Assembly: GCF_026683955.1 (NCBI RefSeq)
Contig: NZ_CP113343.1
Span: 1,302,001 to 1,366,000 of the forward strand
DNA length: 64,000 nt
Reading direction: 5' to 3'
Source: Arthrobacter sp. MMS18-M83
GTDB taxonomy: Bacteria; Actinomycetota; Actinomycetes; Actinomycetales; Micrococcaceae
The position numbers and the translations under genes are program-made. The notes beneath the pieces were generated by a model. That model was not told the origin of the DNA. It saw only the letters and a list, made by a program, of their open reading frames with translations, and did not search any database. Positions 8,657 to 16,464 of the stretch are shown in pieces. Numbering within the stretch: the stretch's first letter is position 1; every line of letters begins with the position of its first letter.

Positions 8657-8673
8657 GGATGTCCTAGTATATT
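8657..8673 (+). promoter_or_regulatory. shared motif upstream of acyl-CoA synthetase
   Basis: GGATGTCCTAGTATATT lies 77 bp upstream of the acyl-CoA synthetase ATG. A 15/17 match, GGAAGTCCGAGTATATT, lies on the minus strand upstream of mmsA at 16323-16339. TATATT could serve as a -10 box, with TTCCAA 17 bp upstream as a weak -35. Common control of the two catabolic units is inferred. Confidence 0.5.
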
Positions 8674-8749
8674 GCTGGTGAGGCGGATCACACGGCCAGC
8701 TTGTCCCCGGTCCGCGCTGATCCCATCCACGCAGGGCGAAAGGCAGACA

Positions 8750-10480
8750 ATGACAGTCACCGACGACTTCCGTGCAGCCCGCGACCGGCTCCTTGAGCTG
8801 CGCACCGACTACTCCCAGGCACACGGCGAATTCCAGTGGCCCCGCTTCAGCGAGTTCAACTTCGCCCTCGACTGGTTCGACCAGATCGCAGCCAACCCAG
8901 GCACGGCCAACAACCCGGCGTTGGTCATCGTCGAACAGGACGGCAGCTCCACCCGCCGCAGCTTCTCGGAACTCTCAGCACGGTCCTCGCAGCTTGCCAA
9001 CTGGCTCCGCGGCAAGGGTGTCCGCCGCGGCGACCGCATGATCATCATGCTTGGGAACCAGGTAGAGCTGTGGGAACTCATGCTCGCCGGGATCAAACTG
9101 GGCATCGTCCTCATCCCGACCACAACCCTCATGGGCCCACGCGACATCACGGACCGCGTCGAGCGCGGCGGCGCCCGCTGGGCCGCCGTCGGGAGCGCCA
9201 ACATCGCCAAATTCGCCGAAGTGCCCGGCGATTACACCCTGATCGAAGTGGGCGACGGCGGCCCGGCCGGCGGCCTGCACCCAGCCGCCTTCCAGTACGC
9301 CGAAGCCGATTCCGCCGAGACCGAGTTCACGCCGGACGCCCCCACCGCCGCCGACGAAACGATGCTCCTCTACTTCACTTCCGGCACCACGTCGCGGGCC
9401 AAGCTGGTGGAGCACACCCACACGTCCTACCCCGTGGGGCACTTGTCCACCATGTATTGGATCGGCCTGGAACCCGGGGATGTCCACCTCAATGTGGCCT
9501 CTCCCGGTTGGGCCAAGCACGCGTGGTCCAACGTTTTCACGCCATGGATCGCCGAGGCCTGCGTCTTCGTCTACAACTACGATCGCTTCGACGCGAAAGC
9601 CCTCATGGAACAGATGGGGCGCGAAGGCGTCACGAGTTTCTGCGCCCCGCCCACGGTGTGGCGCATGCTCATCCAAGCGGACCTGACCCTGTTGAAAAAC
9701 CCGCCCACCAAGGTGGTTTCGGCGGGTGAGCCGCTCAACGCCGAGGTGATCGGGCAAGTGGAGAGGGCCTGGGGCCAGACCATCCGTGACGGCTTCGGCC
9801 AGACGGAATCGACTGTTCAGGTCGCCAATACCCCCGGGCAGCCGGTCAAGACCGGTTCCATGGGACGGCCGCTGCCCGGTTACGACGTTGTGCTTGTTGA
9901 CCCGGCCACCGGTGAAGAGGCCGACGACGGCGAGCTTTGCTTGCGCTTGGACCCTCGCCCCGTGGGCCTCATGAAGTCCTACTTCGGCGACCCTGAAAAG
10001 ACAGCCGAAGCCTTCCGCGACGGCTACTACCACACAGGCGACATGGCCAGCCGGGACGAGAACGGCGTCATCACCTACGTAGGCCGCGGGGACGACGTCT
10101 TCAAATCCTCGGACTACCGCCTGTCCCCCTTCGAACTCGAAAGCGTCCTGATCGAACACCCCGCCGTAGCGGAGGCCGCCGTCGTGCCTTCTCCTGATCC
10201 GGTCAAGCTCTCGGTGCCCAAAGCGTTTGTGGTACTCGCTGCCGGGTACGCGCCCGGGCCGGCTGTGGCTGAGGACATCCTCAGGTACTGCCGGCAGCAT
10301 CTGGCTCCGTTCAAGCGCATCCGGCGTCTCGAATTCGGCGAGCTGCCCAAGACGATTTCTGGCAAGATCCGGCGTGTCGAACTTCGAGGTACGGAAGTGG
10401 CCCGCCACGGCGACGGTCCGCTGCCTGCCGGCCTAGGCGTCGAGTACACCGAGGACGAGTTCCCGGGTCTGAAAGAATAG
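8750..10480 (+). CDS. acyl-CoA synthetase (AMP-forming)
   Basis: A 576-residue ANL-superfamily ligase that activates a carboxylic acid to its acyl-CoA through an acyl-adenylate. The nucleotide-binding motif YFTSGTTSRAKL is near residue 205, followed by GFGQTES, YHTGDMA and GRGDDVFKSSDYR. The catalytic lysine in TISGKIRR is residue 539. The long frame extends to 8228, but the ATG at 8750 after GGGCGAAAGG is the supported start. Sequence style is closest to medium-chain/acetyl-type (AcsM/ACSM-like) ligases; the substrate is not determined. A MarR gene follows immediately and may regulate it. Confidence 0.88.
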   Translation: MTVTDDFRAARDRLLELRTDYSQAHGEFQWPRFSEFNFALDWFDQIAANPGTANNPALVIVEQDGSSTRRSFSELSARSSQLANWLRGKGVRRGDRMIIMLGNQVELWELMLAGIKLGIVLIPTTTLMGPRDITDRVERGGARWAAVGSANIAKFAEVPGDYTLIEVGDGGPAGGLHPAAFQYAEADSAETEFTPDAPTAADETMLLYFTSGTTSRAKLVEHTHTSYPVGHLSTMYWIGLEPGDVHLNVASPGWAKHAWSNVFTPWIAEACVFVYNYDRFDAKALMEQMGREGVTSFCAPPTVWRMLIQADLTLLKNPPTKVVSAGEPLNAEVIGQVERAWGQTIRDGFGQTESTVQVANTPGQPVKTGSMGRPLPGYDVVLVDPATGEEADDGELCLRLDPRPVGLMKSYFGDPEKTAEAFRDGYYHTGDMASRDENGVITYVGRGDDVFKSSDYRLSPFELESVLIEHPAVAEAAVVPSPDPVKLSVPKAFVVLAAGYAPGPAVAEDILRYCRQHLAPFKRIRRLEFGELPKTISGKIRRVELRGTEVARHGDGPLPAGLGVEYTEDEFPGLKE

Positions 10481-10509
10481 GCAGCCACCAACCAATGTCA
10501 GGAGGCACC

Positions 10510-11016
10510 GTGGGCAGCCCGCTCCCCCGCGACCCCATCGCGGACGCCCAGCGAAACTGGGAACGCCACGGCTGGGGCGAAGTCGCCGCGCCCATGGCGG
10601 CCATCACCGCGATCATGCGCACGCAGCAGATCCTGCTTGCCCGGATCGAGGGCGTGCTGAAGCCGTTCGGCCTGACCTTCGCACGCTATGAGCTCTTGGC
10701 GCTGCTCAGCTTCGCCCGCAGCGGCGCGCTGCCCATGAACAAAGCCAGTGCGCTGCTCCAGGTTCATCCGACATCGGTGACCAACGCCGTCGACCGCCTC
10801 GAAAAGGCAGCCCTCGTGGCCCGCTCCCCGCACCCCACAGACGGGCGAACCACGCTGATCGAGCTCACCGCGGAGGGGCGTACCCTCGCGAAGCGCGCGA
10901 CGGCGGCGCTCAACAGTGAGGTGTTCGGCCAGTCCGGCTTCGGCGACGACGACGTCGAACACCTGATCCGTGTGCTGGGCGACTTCCGCAAGGCCGCTGG
11001 AGACTTTACGGACTGA
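10510..11016 (+). CDS. MarR family transcriptional regulator
   Basis: A 168-residue winged-helix regulator. The MarR core is visible: FARYELLALLSFA, then the recognition region MNKASALLQVHPTSVTNAVDRLEKAALV and the wing HPTDGRTTLIELT. GTG at 10510 is preceded by a perfect AGGAGG four bases upstream. An in-frame ATG at 10495 has no good ribosome site, so the GTG is preferred. It lies 29 bp after the acyl-CoA synthetase stop in the same direction, so co-transcription is likely. MarR proteins of this type often sense aromatic or acyl ligands. Confidence 0.85.
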   Translation: MGSPLPRDPIADAQRNWERHGWGEVAAPMAAITAIMRTQQILLARIEGVLKPFGLTFARYELLALLSFARSGALPMNKASALLQVHPTSVTNAVDRLEKAALVARSPHPTDGRTTLIELTAEGRTLAKRATAALNSEVFGQSGFGDDDVEHLIRVLGDFRKAAGDFTD

Positions 11017-11032
11017 CGCAATGTACTGACCA

Positions 11033-11060
11033 CATTATGAGATATTCATATCAAATAATG
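11033..11060. promoter_or_regulatory. 28-bp AT-rich palindrome (operator candidate)
   Basis: Symmetric boxes CATTAT, GATAT, ATATC and ATAATG are separated by 2-bp spacers at 11033-11060, between the MarR stop and the sulfurtransferase start. It is strikingly AT-rich for this genome. Size and symmetry fit a MarR-type operator, so the upstream MarR protein is a natural candidate, but that is inference. Confidence 0.55.
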
Positions 11061-11084
11061 AGACGCTCGTTTAGTGTTGTGGCC

Positions 11085-11912
11085 ATGAAGAGTACAGCTG
11101 TGGAACCCTTTGTCGACCTCGAATGGTGCTGTCAGAACGGTCACCGCGTAGTGCTCGCCGATGTGCGTTGGTATCTCGACGGGCGCTCCGGCCGGGAGGC
11201 GTACGACGGCGGGCACGTCCCCGGGGCGGTCTTTGTCGACCTGGATCGATGGCTTTCGACTGAGGGCTCGCCCTCTGAAGGAAGAAACCCGCTGCCCACG
11301 CCGGGTGATTTTTCCCTTGGGATGCGGGAATTGGGAATCAGCGACGACGACATCGTGGTGGCGTACGACGACGCGGGCGGAGTCATCGCCGCCCGTTTGG
11401 TCTGGATGCTGCGCGCCACAGGCCACAGCTCAGCCATTCTGGATGGCGGGCTGGCCAGCTATGAAGGACCCCTGGAAACAGAACACCCGGCGAGACCAAT
11501 GGGACATTTCACCGCCCAACCGTGGCCCAGCCACCGTCTGGCCGAGATCCACGAGCTCTCAACTGAAACCAACCTCGTGGTGGACGCGCGCAACCGTGAC
11601 CGCTTCGAGGGCAGGCAGGATCCCATCGACCCCAGGCCCGGTCACGTGCCCGGCGCGCGGAACGTCCCGTGCAGGGAGAACCTGGCCGCCTCCGGGAAAC
11701 TGCGCAGCAAGGCCGAGTTGCTGCGCAGTTTCGCCGCGGCAGGCATCACATCGGCCGAGAAGGTCATCAGCTATTGCGGATCCGGAGTGACGGCTTGCCA
11801 CAATCTCTTGGCAATGGAATATGCCGGCCTTGGTCACGGCCGGCTCTTCACGGGCGGGTGGTCCCAATACGGCCACGCCCTCGAGCTCCCGGTCGAGCTC
11901 GGTCCCGCGTAA
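11085..11912 (+). CDS. sulfurtransferase (thiosulfate/3-mercaptopyruvate type)
   Basis: A 275-residue tandem-rhodanese protein. The inactive N-terminal rhodanese half (YDGGHVPGAVFVDLD) is followed by a catalytic half with the active-site loop CGSGVTA; the cysteine is residue 231 and would carry the persulfide. The CG[ST]GVTA loop is typical of 3-mercaptopyruvate or thiosulfate sulfurtransferases of the SseA group. The frame opens at 11037 inside the palindrome, and the ATG at 11085 is the likely start although its ribosome site is weak. The role is probably cysteine/sulfur metabolism or cyanide detoxification. Confidence 0.87.
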   Translation: MKSTAVEPFVDLEWCCQNGHRVVLADVRWYLDGRSGREAYDGGHVPGAVFVDLDRWLSTEGSPSEGRNPLPTPGDFSLGMRELGISDDDIVVAYDDAGGVIAARLVWMLRATGHSSAILDGGLASYEGPLETEHPARPMGHFTAQPWPSHRLAEIHELSTETNLVVDARNRDRFEGRQDPIDPRPGHVPGARNVPCRENLAASGKLRSKAELLRSFAAAGITSAEKVISYCGSGVTACHNLLAMEYAGLGHGRLFTGGWSQYGHALELPVELGPA

Positions 11913-11921
11913 CAGCGAAGC

Positions 11922-12701
11922 TTAGCGGTGCTTGAACTCCGGCTGGCGCTTCTCGGTGAACGCGGCCATGCCTTCCTTCTGGTCCTCGGTGGCAAACAAT
12001 GAGTGGAAGATCCGACGCTCAAACAAGACCCCCTGGGAGAGGCCGGTTTCGAAAGCTGCGTTGACGGCTTCCTTGGCCACCATGGCGGCCGGCTTGGACT
12101 TGGAAGCGATCACCTCGGCGGCCTTCAGGGCCTCCTCCACCACGGAATCCACCGGCACTACGCGGGAAACGAGTCCCGCGCGCTCAGCTTCCTCGGCATC
12201 CATGAACCGCCCAGTGAGGATCATGTCCATCGCTTTCGCCTTCCCCACGGCGCGGGTAAGCCGTTGCGAGCCGCCCATGCCGGGTATGACACCGAGGTTG
12301 ATTTCCGGTTGCCCGAACTTGGCGTTGTCCGCGGCAATGATGAAATCGCACATCATGGCAAGTTCGCAGCCCCCGCCCAGGGCAAAGCCCGACACTGCGG
12401 CAATCACCGGAATGCGCAGGCGCGTGAGGTTTTCCCAGCCGCGGAACCAGTCTGAGGCATACATTTCCATGTACCCCTTGGAGACCATCTCCTTGATGTC
12501 GGCGCCGGCCGCGAAGGCCTTCTCGGAGCCGGTGATCACCACGGCGCCAACCTCGGGGTCCGAGTCCATGGCGGAAACGGCGGCCACCAGCTCATCCATG
12601 GTGGCCTGGTTCAACGCGTTGAGTGCCTTGGGCCGGTTCAGGGTCACCAAGCCCACCCGACCACGGAGTTCCACCAGGATGTTTTCATACTGCTGCGCCA
12701 A
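11922..12701 (-). CDS. enoyl-CoA hydratase/isomerase
   Basis: A 259-residue crotonase-fold enzyme that hydrates 2-enoyl-CoA. The oxyanion-hole regions are visible as [11 protein letters not shown] and [14 protein letters not shown], followed by the catalytic-loop region [20 protein letters not shown] at 12701 has AAAGGGG six bases upstream and gives the standard family length. The ATG at 12728 adds nine residues inside a tandem repeat and lacks a ribosome site. The gene lies 78 bp downstream of mmsB on the same strand and probably serves valine or fatty-acid breakdown with that operon. Confidence 0.88.
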   Translation of the reverse strand: MAQQYENILVELRGRVGLVTLNRPKALNALNQATMDELVAAVSAMDSDPEVGAVVITGSEKAFAAGADIKEMVSKGYMEMYASDWFRGWENLTRLRIPVIAAVSGFALGGGCELAMMCDFIIAADNAKFGQPEINLGVIPGMGGSQRLTRAVGKAKAMDMILTGRFMDAEEAERAGLVSRVVPVDSVVEEALKAAEVIASKSKPAAMVAKEAVNAAFETGLSQGVLFERRIFHSLFATEDQKEGMAAFTEKRQPEFKHR

Positions 12702-12706
12702 GCCGT

Positions 12707-12758
12707 GCCCCTTTTGTCGGTTGCTCACTTTTGCGTGTTGCCCACGTTTTGTCGGTTA
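12707..12758. repeat. three tandem 17-18 bp direct repeats upstream of echA
   Basis: Three units in direct tandem: 12707-12723, 12724-12740 and 12741-12758. On the minus strand the consensus is roughly YAACCGACAAAAGTGGG, with units 1 and 3 sharing AACCGACAAAA and unit 2 more diverged (CAACACGCAAAAGTGAG). They sit directly before the start of the enoyl-CoA hydratase gene and look like an iterated regulator site with two-turn-scale spacing. Confidence 0.55.
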
Positions 12759-12778
12759 CCCAGAACCTACCGCCAAGG

Positions 12779-13699
12779 CTACTTGGCGGACTTGTCCCGG
12801 ATGTCCGTGATGATGCCGGAGAAGTCGCGTCCTGCTCCGCCTTCGGCCGCGAAGGCATCGTAAATCTGGGATGCCAAGTGTCCCATCTGCCCATCCACCC
12901 CGGTGCTCTCAAGCGCGTTGACCGCGAGCCGCAGATCCTTGGCCATGAGCGCACCGGCGAATCCGGGCTGGTAGTCGCGGTTGGCCGGGCTGGTGGGAAC
13001 CGGGCCCGGAACAGGGCAGTTGGTGGTCAGGGCCCAGCATTGCCCCGAGGCGTTAGAGGCGACATCGAACAGCGCTTGGTGCGTCAGGCCCAGTTTCTCG
13101 CCCAGGACGAATGCCTCGCTGACGGCGATCATGGAAACGCCCAGGATCATGTTGTTGCAGACCTTGGCGGCTTGCCCGGCTCCGTGGTCACCGCAATGCA
13201 CGATTCTCCGGCCCATGAGTTCCAGGATCGGCTTCACTGTTTCGAAGTCCTCGGGCAGCGCACCCACCATGAAGGTCAGGGTTCCGGCTTCCGCACCCAC
13301 TACGCCCCCGGAAACCGGGGCATCCACGGAACGGTGTCCGGCTTCCAAAGCAATGGCTGCCGCTTCCCGGGCCTCGTCCACGTTGATGGTGGAGCAGTCC
13401 AGGAACAGCGTGTTCGGCGGAGCAACAGCCAGGAGTCCAGGGCCGTCCACTCCTCGGTAGGCGTCCAGGACGTGCTTGCCACTGGGCAGCATCGTCAGGA
13501 CCACCGAGGCTCCGGCAACGGCCTCCTCTGCGGAATCAACCGTGGCAATGCCGTGTTCACGGGCGGCCTCAAGCGCGGCCGGCACGGGATCGTACGCGAC
13601 CACTTGATGCCCGGCCTTGACAAGATTCACGGCCATGGGCCCGCCCATGTGGCCGAGGCCGAGGAAAGCGATGGTGCCGGAAGCTGCGTTTTCAGACAT
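12779..13699 (-). CDS. mmsB: 3-hydroxyisobutyrate dehydrogenase
   Basis: A 306-residue NAD-dependent beta-hydroxyacid dehydrogenase that oxidises 3-hydroxyisobutyrate to methylmalonate semialdehyde in valine catabolism. The Rossmann motif IAFLGLGHMGGPMA begins at about residue 9, the substrate motif DAPVSGGVVGAEAG follows, and the catalytic lysine region is GQAAKVCNNMILG. The ATG at 13699 gives the canonical length, and the upstream extension to 13882 is rejected. It overlaps the end of the hydrolase gene by 8 bp, so it is part of the same operon as mmsA. Confidence 0.93.
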   Translation of the reverse strand: MSENAASGTIAFLGLGHMGGPMAVNLVKAGHQVVAYDPVPAALEAAREHGIATVDSAEEAVAGASVVLTMLPSGKHVLDAYRGVDGPGLLAVAPPNTLFLDCSTINVDEAREAAAIALEAGHRSVDAPVSGGVVGAEAGTLTFMVGALPEDFETVKPILELMGRRIVHCGDHGAGQAAKVCNNMILGVSMIAVSEAFVLGEKLGLTHQALFDVASNASGQCWALTTNCPVPGPVPTSPANRDYQPGFAGALMAKDLRLAVNALESTGVDGQMGHLASQIYDAFAAEGGAGRDFSGIITDIRDKSAK

Positions 13700-14738
13700 G
13701 GTCGGACTCCTTTGAATGAAGTTTGAGTTCACGGTCGCCGAGTGGCGCGAAGAAGCCGTCGACGGCGGCCTGCGACACCTCGGCGAGGGAAGCTGGCTTC
13801 CATTGTGGGTTGCGGTCCTTGTCCACCACCTGGGAGCGAATCCCCTCGCGGAAATCCGGCCCGGCCAGGCACCGTATGCCAACGCGGTATTCCTGCTCCA
13901 AGGCCTCCTCCAGCGAGAGCCCCCGCACGCGCCGCAACGATTCCAGGGTGACTTTCACGGCGGTGGGCGACTTCGCCTCGATGGTGCCTGCGGCCGCAGC
14001 GGCTTCCCCACCGGCCGCGCGCAGCCTGCCAACGATTTCCTCGGCGTCGTCAGAGGCATAAGCGGCGTCGATCCAGTCTCGCTGGCCAGACAGCGTCGAG
14101 GCCGGCGGCTCCTGCACAAAGCGCTCGACGGCGGCCTCCGCCGTCGAGCTTTCAAGCGCTTCCGCAAGCGCGGGCAGGCTTTCGGACGGCACGAAATGGT
14201 CCGCGAGCCCCAGGAACAGGGCGTCGGCCCCGCTCAAGTGGGCACCCGTGAGCGCTGCGTGGGTGCCCGACTCTCCCGGCGAGCGGGACAGCAGAAGGGT
14301 CCCGCCGACGTCGGGCACAAAACCGATAGTGGTTTCCGGCATACCGGTACGGGTCCGCTCGGTGACCACACGGACGGAACCGTGGGCGGAGATCCCGACG
14401 CCGCCTCCAAGGACCAGCCCGTCCATGAAGGCCACATAAGGCTTAGGGTACCGGGCAATGAGCGAGTTCAAGCGGTACTCCGCAGCCCAGAAGTCCGCCG
14501 TCTGGTCCCCATGGCGCAGCATGTCGTCGTAGATCGCCACGATGTCCCCGCCCGCACAGAGTCCCCGGTCCCCGGCGCCGTGCACCAAAACCGTCTTGAC
14601 GGCGTCGTCGTCCGCCCAGGAGGTGAGTTGCTCCAACATGGCGTGAACCATCCCGGCCGTGAGGGCGTTGACGGCTTGGGGACGGTTCAGTGTGATGACG
14701 CCGAGGTGGCCCCGCTTCTCGAACAGAACCTCCGCCAT
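13692..14738 (-). CDS. 3-hydroxyisobutyryl-CoA hydrolase (HIBCH-type)
   Basis: A 348-residue crotonase-superfamily thioesterase that releases 3-hydroxyisobutyrate from its CoA ester. Oxyanion-loop motifs are LCAGGDIVAIYDDM and LVLGGGVGIS, and the catalytic glutamate lies in the ETTIGFVPDVGG segment typical of HIBCH. The length fits HIBCH rather than a 260-residue hydratase. The start ATG overlaps the mmsA stop by one base (TAATG). It links valine-derived hydroxyisobutyryl-CoA to the downstream dehydrogenase mmsB. Confidence 0.9.
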   Translation of the reverse strand: MAEVLFEKRGHLGVITLNRPQAVNALTAGMVHAMLEQLTSWADDDAVKTVLVHGAGDRGLCAGGDIVAIYDDMLRHGDQTADFWAAEYRLNSLIARYPKPYVAFMDGLVLGGGVGISAHGSVRVVTERTRTGMPETTIGFVPDVGGTLLLSRSPGESGTHAALTGAHLSGADALFLGLADHFVPSESLPALAEALESSTAEAAVERFVQEPPASTLSGQRDWIDAAYASDDAEEIVGRLRAAGGEAAAAAGTIEAKSPTAVKVTLESLRRVRGLSLEEALEQEYRVGIRCLAGPDFREGIRSQVVDKDRNPQWKPASLAEVSQAAVDGFFAPLGDRELKLHSKESDHV

Positions 14739-16237
14739 TAGCTGCCGGCCGGCATCACGAAGCTGGCGCCCTGGCGGATGCCGGAGGGCCAACGGGTGGT
14801 GACCGTCTTGGTCTTGGTGTAGAAGCGGAAGGCGTCCGCGCCGTGCTGGTTGAGGTCGCCGAAGCCAGATGCCTTCCAGCCGCCGAATGTGTAATAGGCA
14901 ATCGGAACGGGAATGGGGACGTTGATGCCAACCATGCCCACTTCGACGCGGCTGGCGAAGTCACGGGCGGCGTCTCCGTCGCGGGTGAAGATCGCGACGC
15001 CGTTGCCGAACTCGTGCTCGGAGCAAAGCCGCAGCGCTTCTTCGTAGTCGGACGCCCGGAGAACGCTCAGGACCGGGCCGAAGATCTCCTCCTTGTAGAT
15101 GGACATGTCCTTCGTGACGTTGTCGAAGAGGGTCGGGCCAACCCAGAAACCCTGCGGGTATCCTTCGACTGTGAGGCCGCGACCGTCCGTGACAAGCGTG
15201 GCGCCTTGGTCGACGCCGGCCTGGATGTAGCCCTCGATCCGCTCTTTCGCCGAGGCGGCCACCACGGGGCCGAAGTCCGAATCCTTGGCCAGGCTCGGGC
15301 CAACCTTTAGTCCCTTGATCCGGTCCTGCAACTTGGAGACGAGCTGATCCGCGGTTTCCTGTCCAACCGGCACTGCGACGGAAATGGCCATGCAACGCTC
15401 ACCGGCGGAGCCGAAGCCTGCGCCGATGAGGGCGTCCGCGGCCATGTCCAGATCGGCGTCGGGCATGATCACCATGTGGTTCTTTGCTCCGCCGAAGCAC
15501 TGGGCGCGCTTGCCGTGTGCCGCCGCCGTCGCATAAATGTACTGGGCAATCGGCGTGGATCCGACAAAGCCGATGGCCTTCACGCGCGGGTCCTCAAGGA
15601 GGGCGTCCACCGCTTCCTTGTCGCCGTTGATGACGTTGAAGACGCCGTTCGGCAATCCGGCCTCGGTGAAGAGTTCGGCCAGGCGCAGTGGTACCGAAGG
15701 GTCGCGCTCCGAAGGCTTGAGGATGAAGGCGTTGCCGGCCGCCAGGGCTGGGCCCGACTTCCAGAGCGGAATCATGGCCGGGAAGTTGAAGGGTGTGATG
15801 CCCGCGACGACGCCGAGCGGCTGGCGGAGGGAATGGACGTCAAGGCCGGTTCCGGCGTTGTCCGAGAATTCACCCTTGAGGAGGTGCGGCGCACCGGCGG
15901 CGAACTCCACCACCTCGATGCCACGCTGGATATCGCCCTTGGCATCGGGGAAGGTCTTGCCGTGCTCGGAGGAAAGGAGCGTAGCGAGCTCGTCCATGTG
16001 TTCGTTGACCAAGTCCACGAACTTCAGTAGGATCCGGCCGCGGCGTTGCGGGTTCATGGCAGCCCATTCGAGCTGGCCTTTCTCCGCGTTGGCGATCGCG
16101 TTCCTGACCTCGTCAGCGCTGGCCAAGGGAAGCTTTGCCTGGACCTCGCCAGTGCAAGGATCGTAGACATCGCTGAACCGTCCGGAGGTCCCGTCGATCC
16201 TCTGGCCGTCAATGTAGTGGGAAAGTTCGCGCACCAT
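14738..16237 (-). CDS. mmsA: CoA-acylating methylmalonate-semialdehyde dehydrogenase
   Basis: A 499-residue aldehyde dehydrogenase that converts methylmalonate semialdehyde and CoA to propionyl-CoA with loss of CO2, using NAD. The catalytic cysteine in GERCMAIS is residue 282. FGGAKNHMVIMPDADLD replaces the general-base glutamate region, as is typical for MmsA. A good ribosome site AAAGGAG precedes the ATG. It is the first gene of the operon mmsA-hydrolase-mmsB (echA next). The motif at 16323-16339 lies in its promoter region. Confidence 0.94.
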   Translation of the reverse strand: MVRELSHYIDGQRIDGTSGRFSDVYDPCTGEVQAKLPLASADEVRNAIANAEKGQLEWAAMNPQRRGRILLKFVDLVNEHMDELATLLSSEHGKTFPDAKGDIQRGIEVVEFAAGAPHLLKGEFSDNAGTGLDVHSLRQPLGVVAGITPFNFPAMIPLWKSGPALAAGNAFILKPSERDPSVPLRLAELFTEAGLPNGVFNVINGDKEAVDALLEDPRVKAIGFVGSTPIAQYIYATAAAHGKRAQCFGGAKNHMVIMPDADLDMAADALIGAGFGSAGERCMAISVAVPVGQETADQLVSKLQDRIKGLKVGPSLAKDSDFGPVVAASAKERIEGYIQAGVDQGATLVTDGRGLTVEGYPQGFWVGPTLFDNVTKDMSIYKEEIFGPVLSVLRASDYEEALRLCSEHEFGNGVAIFTRDGDAARDFASRVEVGMVGINVPIPVPIAYYTFGGWKASGFGDLNQHGADAFRFYTKTKTVTTRWPSGIRQGASFVMPAGS

Positions 16238-16322
16238 GGAATGCTCCTTTGCATATGGGGAATGCCCGCCATCGGCCTCGAAGGCACATGTCCAACTGTG
16301 CTCCGGGACGTCTTTGATCCCG

Positions 16323-16339
16323 AATATACTCGGACTTCC
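16323..16339 (-). promoter_or_regulatory. shared motif upstream of mmsA
   Basis: On the minus strand GGAAGTCCGAGTATATT lies about 86 bp upstream of mmsA and matches 15 of 17 bases with the element at 8657-8673 before the acyl-CoA synthetase. It is likely a promoter or operator for a shared catabolic regulator; this is inferred from two copies only. Confidence 0.5.
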
Positions 16340-16381
16340 TACTAATTTCTAGAGGACTCCGGCTACCATCCTCAACTCCCG

Positions 16382-16447
16382 ACCACCTTTGGGAACGCCC
16401 GACGCCGGAACTCGGGTTTTGCGCGGATGTTCCGGCGCAAAGGTGGT
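16382..16447. repeat. palindromic intergenic repeat, family B, copy 1
   Basis: Perfect 10-bp arms ACCACCTTTG (16382-16391) and CAAAGGTGGT (16438-16447) flank a GC-rich centre containing CCCGACGCCGGA. It begins 18 bp downstream of the photolyase stop. A second copy with the same arms and centre lies at 18762-18842. It is probably a dispersed repeat that also serves as a terminator. Confidence 0.7.
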
Positions 16448-16464
16448 AACTAGTGGTGGCGGAC

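Noticed and set aside
8975..10408. A 477-residue minus-strand frame opposite the acyl-CoA synthetase
   Set aside because: It is antisense to a gene with all family motifs and itself has no recognisable fold. Long stop-free antisense frames are expected at this GC content.
13716..14741. A 341-residue plus-strand frame opposite the 3-hydroxyisobutyryl-CoA hydrolase
   Set aside because: Antisense shadow; the hydrolase frame carries the conserved motifs and fits the operon overlaps.
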